Made by a program: the position numbers and the translations under genes. Shown in pieces: positions 62,695 to 64,000 of a stretch of 64,000 nucleotides of DNA. Position 1 is the stretch's first letter. The number at the start of each line of letters is the position of its first letter. This stretch comes from DASTFY01 sp963769115 (GTDB taxonomy: Bacteria > Actinomycetota > Acidimicrobiia > Acidimicrobiales > Ilumatobacteraceae): the NCBI GenBank assembly GCA_963769115.1, contig CAVYKN010000019.1:489264-553263 (forward strand), read 5' to 3'. The notes beneath the pieces are model-generated. The model did no database searches. It was not told the origin of the DNA and was given only the letters and a program-made list of their open reading frames with translations.

Positions 62695-62808
62695 TGGCCA
62701 CCGAGGGTACTGCCACCGAAATTCGCGGTCGGAGGGTGCCTTCGTGCAAGCCCGATGACAGCACCGTCGGGCCTACTTGAAGTCACGCGAGCACTCCAGG
62801 AGACTCTC

Positions 62809-63152
62809 TTGCCCAACCAGATCAGCCGACGACGACCTGCACCACCTGATGGCCAACGGCCAGCGGCCGGTCCTCGTGGAAGCACTCGGCGCCGGGTACT
62901 ACGCCGACGCCCACCTCCCCGGCGCCGTCAACATCCCCCCAGGCCACGTCGACCGACTCGCGCCGGCGCTGCTGCCTGACCGGCAGGCGCCGATCGTCGT
63001 GTACTGCACCGGCGCCGGCACCAGCAGCGACGCGGTCGCCACAGCGCCTCGAACAGCTCGGCTACACGGCCGTCGCCGTGTACCGCGGCGGCAAGGAGGA
63101 GTGGGTTGAACACGGCCTCCCGCTGGAACGGCTCGACCCCGACGGCGAATGA
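62809..63152 (+). pseudogene. Rhodanese-domain protein with two frameshifts
   Basis: Reading three frames in turn gives MPNQIS, then ADDDLHHLMANGQRPVLVEA, ADAHLPGAVNIPPGHVDRLA, IVVYCTGAGTSSDAVA with the active-site Cys, then LEQLGYTAVAVYRGGKEEWV to the end. The breaks are an extra base at about 62824 and an extra A at 63041. A TTG at 62809 after AGGAG would start it; an ATG at 62849 is the next choice. Corrected, it is a single-domain rhodanese for sulfane-sulfur transfer. Confidence 0.72.
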
Positions 63153-63256
63153 CGCCCGCCGTTTCGATCGCGCTGCGCAAGGTCCGTCACAGCCCCACGC
63201 AAGGCGGGCGGCGTTGTCTACGCCTCACGACGTCACCGACCAAGCGGGAGGAACCC

Positions 63257-63976
63257 ATGAACCCAACCGACACCAGGCAGATTGCCTTCGTCCTGTATCC
63301 CGGCCTGACACCCCTCGATCTCATCGGGCCGCTGCAGACCCTGGCGCCCCTCCCGCGCATCGACCCCACGTTCGAGGTCCTCGTCGTCGGCGAACACACC
63401 GACGTCGTGGCCACCGACGCCATCGTCAAGCTCGCCCCGAGCCACACCTTCGACGACGCCCGATCCCCGTTCGCGATCGTCGTCCCCGGCGGCGGCCAGC
63501 CCACGCTGGCGGCGTGCGGGGACCAGCGGCTGATCGACTACGTCGCCACCGCCGCCGCCAACGCCGAGATCGTCATGTCCGTGTGCACCGGCGCGTTGAT
63601 CCTCGCCTCCGCCGGGCTACTCGACGACCGACCCGCCACCACCCACTGGGCGTACGTCGACATCCTCGAGAACCTCGGCGCCAAGTACCTCCACCAGCGG
63701 TGGGTCGAAGACGGCAAGTACCTCACCACCGCCGGCGTCTCAGCCGGCATCGACGGCGGCCTCTACCTCGCCTCCCGACTCGTCGGCGAAGACGCCGCCA
63801 AGCTCATCCAGCGCGGCATCGAATACGAACCCCAACCGCCGTTCGGGCCTATCGACTGGGACCCTGCCATCGTCGAATCCCTGCGACCGATCTGGCGCGG
63901 CCCGCTCCCCGACCTGCTCGTCGCCCACCCCTACCTCGCGCGCGACACCCGCCTCGGCCACCCAGCCAACTCGTAG
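63257..63976 (+). CDS. DJ-1/PfpI-superfamily protein (isonitrile-hydratase-like)
   Basis: A 239-residue DJ-1/PfpI protein: QIAFVLYPGLTPLDLIGPLQ with the acidic residue of the family, FAIVVPGGGQPTL, and the nucleophile elbow EIVMSVCTGALILASAGLLD with the catalytic Cys, then THWAYVDILENLGAKYLHQR. The C-terminal part fits the isonitrile hydratase and AraC-associated group (TTAGVSAGIDGGLYLASRLV). ATG at 63257 follows GGGAGG. The substrate may be an isonitrile or glyoxal, not resolved here. Confidence 0.88.
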   Translation: MNPTDTRQIAFVLYPGLTPLDLIGPLQTLAPLPRIDPTFEVLVVGEHTDVVATDAIVKLAPSHTFDDARSPFAIVVPGGGQPTLAACGDQRLIDYVATAAANAEIVMSVCTGALILASAGLLDDRPATTHWAYVDILENLGAKYLHQRWVEDGKYLTTAGVSAGIDGGLYLASRLVGEDAAKLIQRGIEYEPQPPFGPIDWDPAIVESLRPIWRGPLPDLLVAHPYLARDTRLGHPANS

Positions 63977-64000
63977 CGAACGGGCGTCACGCACGGGACA

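Noticed and set aside
1..64000. tRNA or rRNA genes
   Set aside because: I looked for T-loop (GGTTCRA) plus acceptor-stem pairs and rRNA-like blocks and found none convincing; a covariance-model search would settle it.

Overview
This window is about 64 kb of very GC-rich DNA, densely packed and with many ATGA/GTGA start-stop overlaps. The gene content points to a free-living actinobacterium: a furA-katG pair, an LLM-class (F420-type) oxidoreductase, a BTAD/AfsR-like regulator, and DUF5996, DUF2630, DUF3703 and DUF4188 proteins. An acidimicrobial lineage is my best guess, but it is inferred from style and content only. I see no rRNA, tRNA, CRISPR array or intact insertion sequence.

Region 1 (1-12.0 kb) is a methylamine-type C1/N locus. 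On the minus strand lie mgsA, mgsB and mgsC (the three parts of a glutamate-synthase-like N-methylglutamate synthase). Divergent from them on the plus strand lie a type III glutamine-synthetase-like gene (gmaS type), an XRE-cupin regulator and four genes resembling heterotetrameric sarcosine oxidase (mgdABCD type). Together they make a complete candidate N-methylglutamate pathway. A PAP2 phosphatase and the end of an amidohydrolase flank it.

Region 2 (12-35 kb) is general accessory metabolism. It holds PPOX, HIT, sulfotransferase, RidA, M20 peptidase, alcohol dehydrogenase, VOC and two SDR genes, then furA-katG, an AlkZ-like protein, a TetR regulator with a glycosyltransferase and a divergent 2-oxoglutarate/Fe oxygenase. 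A Tol-like lipoprotein, a response-regulator/thioredoxin-reductase fusion, an LLM oxidoreductase and an acyl-CoA synthetase follow. At least nine genes here carry one or two single-base indels that disrupt otherwise intact proteins, several at C/G runs. This looks more like consensus error than decay, though true pseudogenes cannot be excluded.

Region 3 (35-50.3 kb) mixes intact stress or membrane genes (PlsC, DUF389, DAG-kinase-like, CorA-like, UBP zinc finger, DUF5996, HD, a DisA_N-type diadenylate cyclase) with clear remnants: desaturase tail, truncated patatin, nitroreductase fragment, deleted alpha/beta hydrolase, RidA with an in-frame stop, and a deleted MFS transporter. It reads as a gene graveyard.

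Region 4 (50.7-64 kb) is a metal-handling block. An ArsR-family regulator is coupled to a CDF exporter. On the minus strand lie a DUF3703 protein, a multicopper oxidase that contains two tandem metal-binding modules and ends in an HD phosphohydrolase domain, a CPH-type copper ATPase with a candidate CsoR operator upstream, a CopZ chaperone and CsoR. Upstream sit an SRPBCC protein coupled to a 982-residue AfsR-like regulator. A frameshifted rhodanese and a DJ-1/PfpI protein close the window.

The most unusual items are the oxidase-HD fusion, the diadenylate cyclase with an altered RHR motif, and the divergent N-methylglutamate locus.
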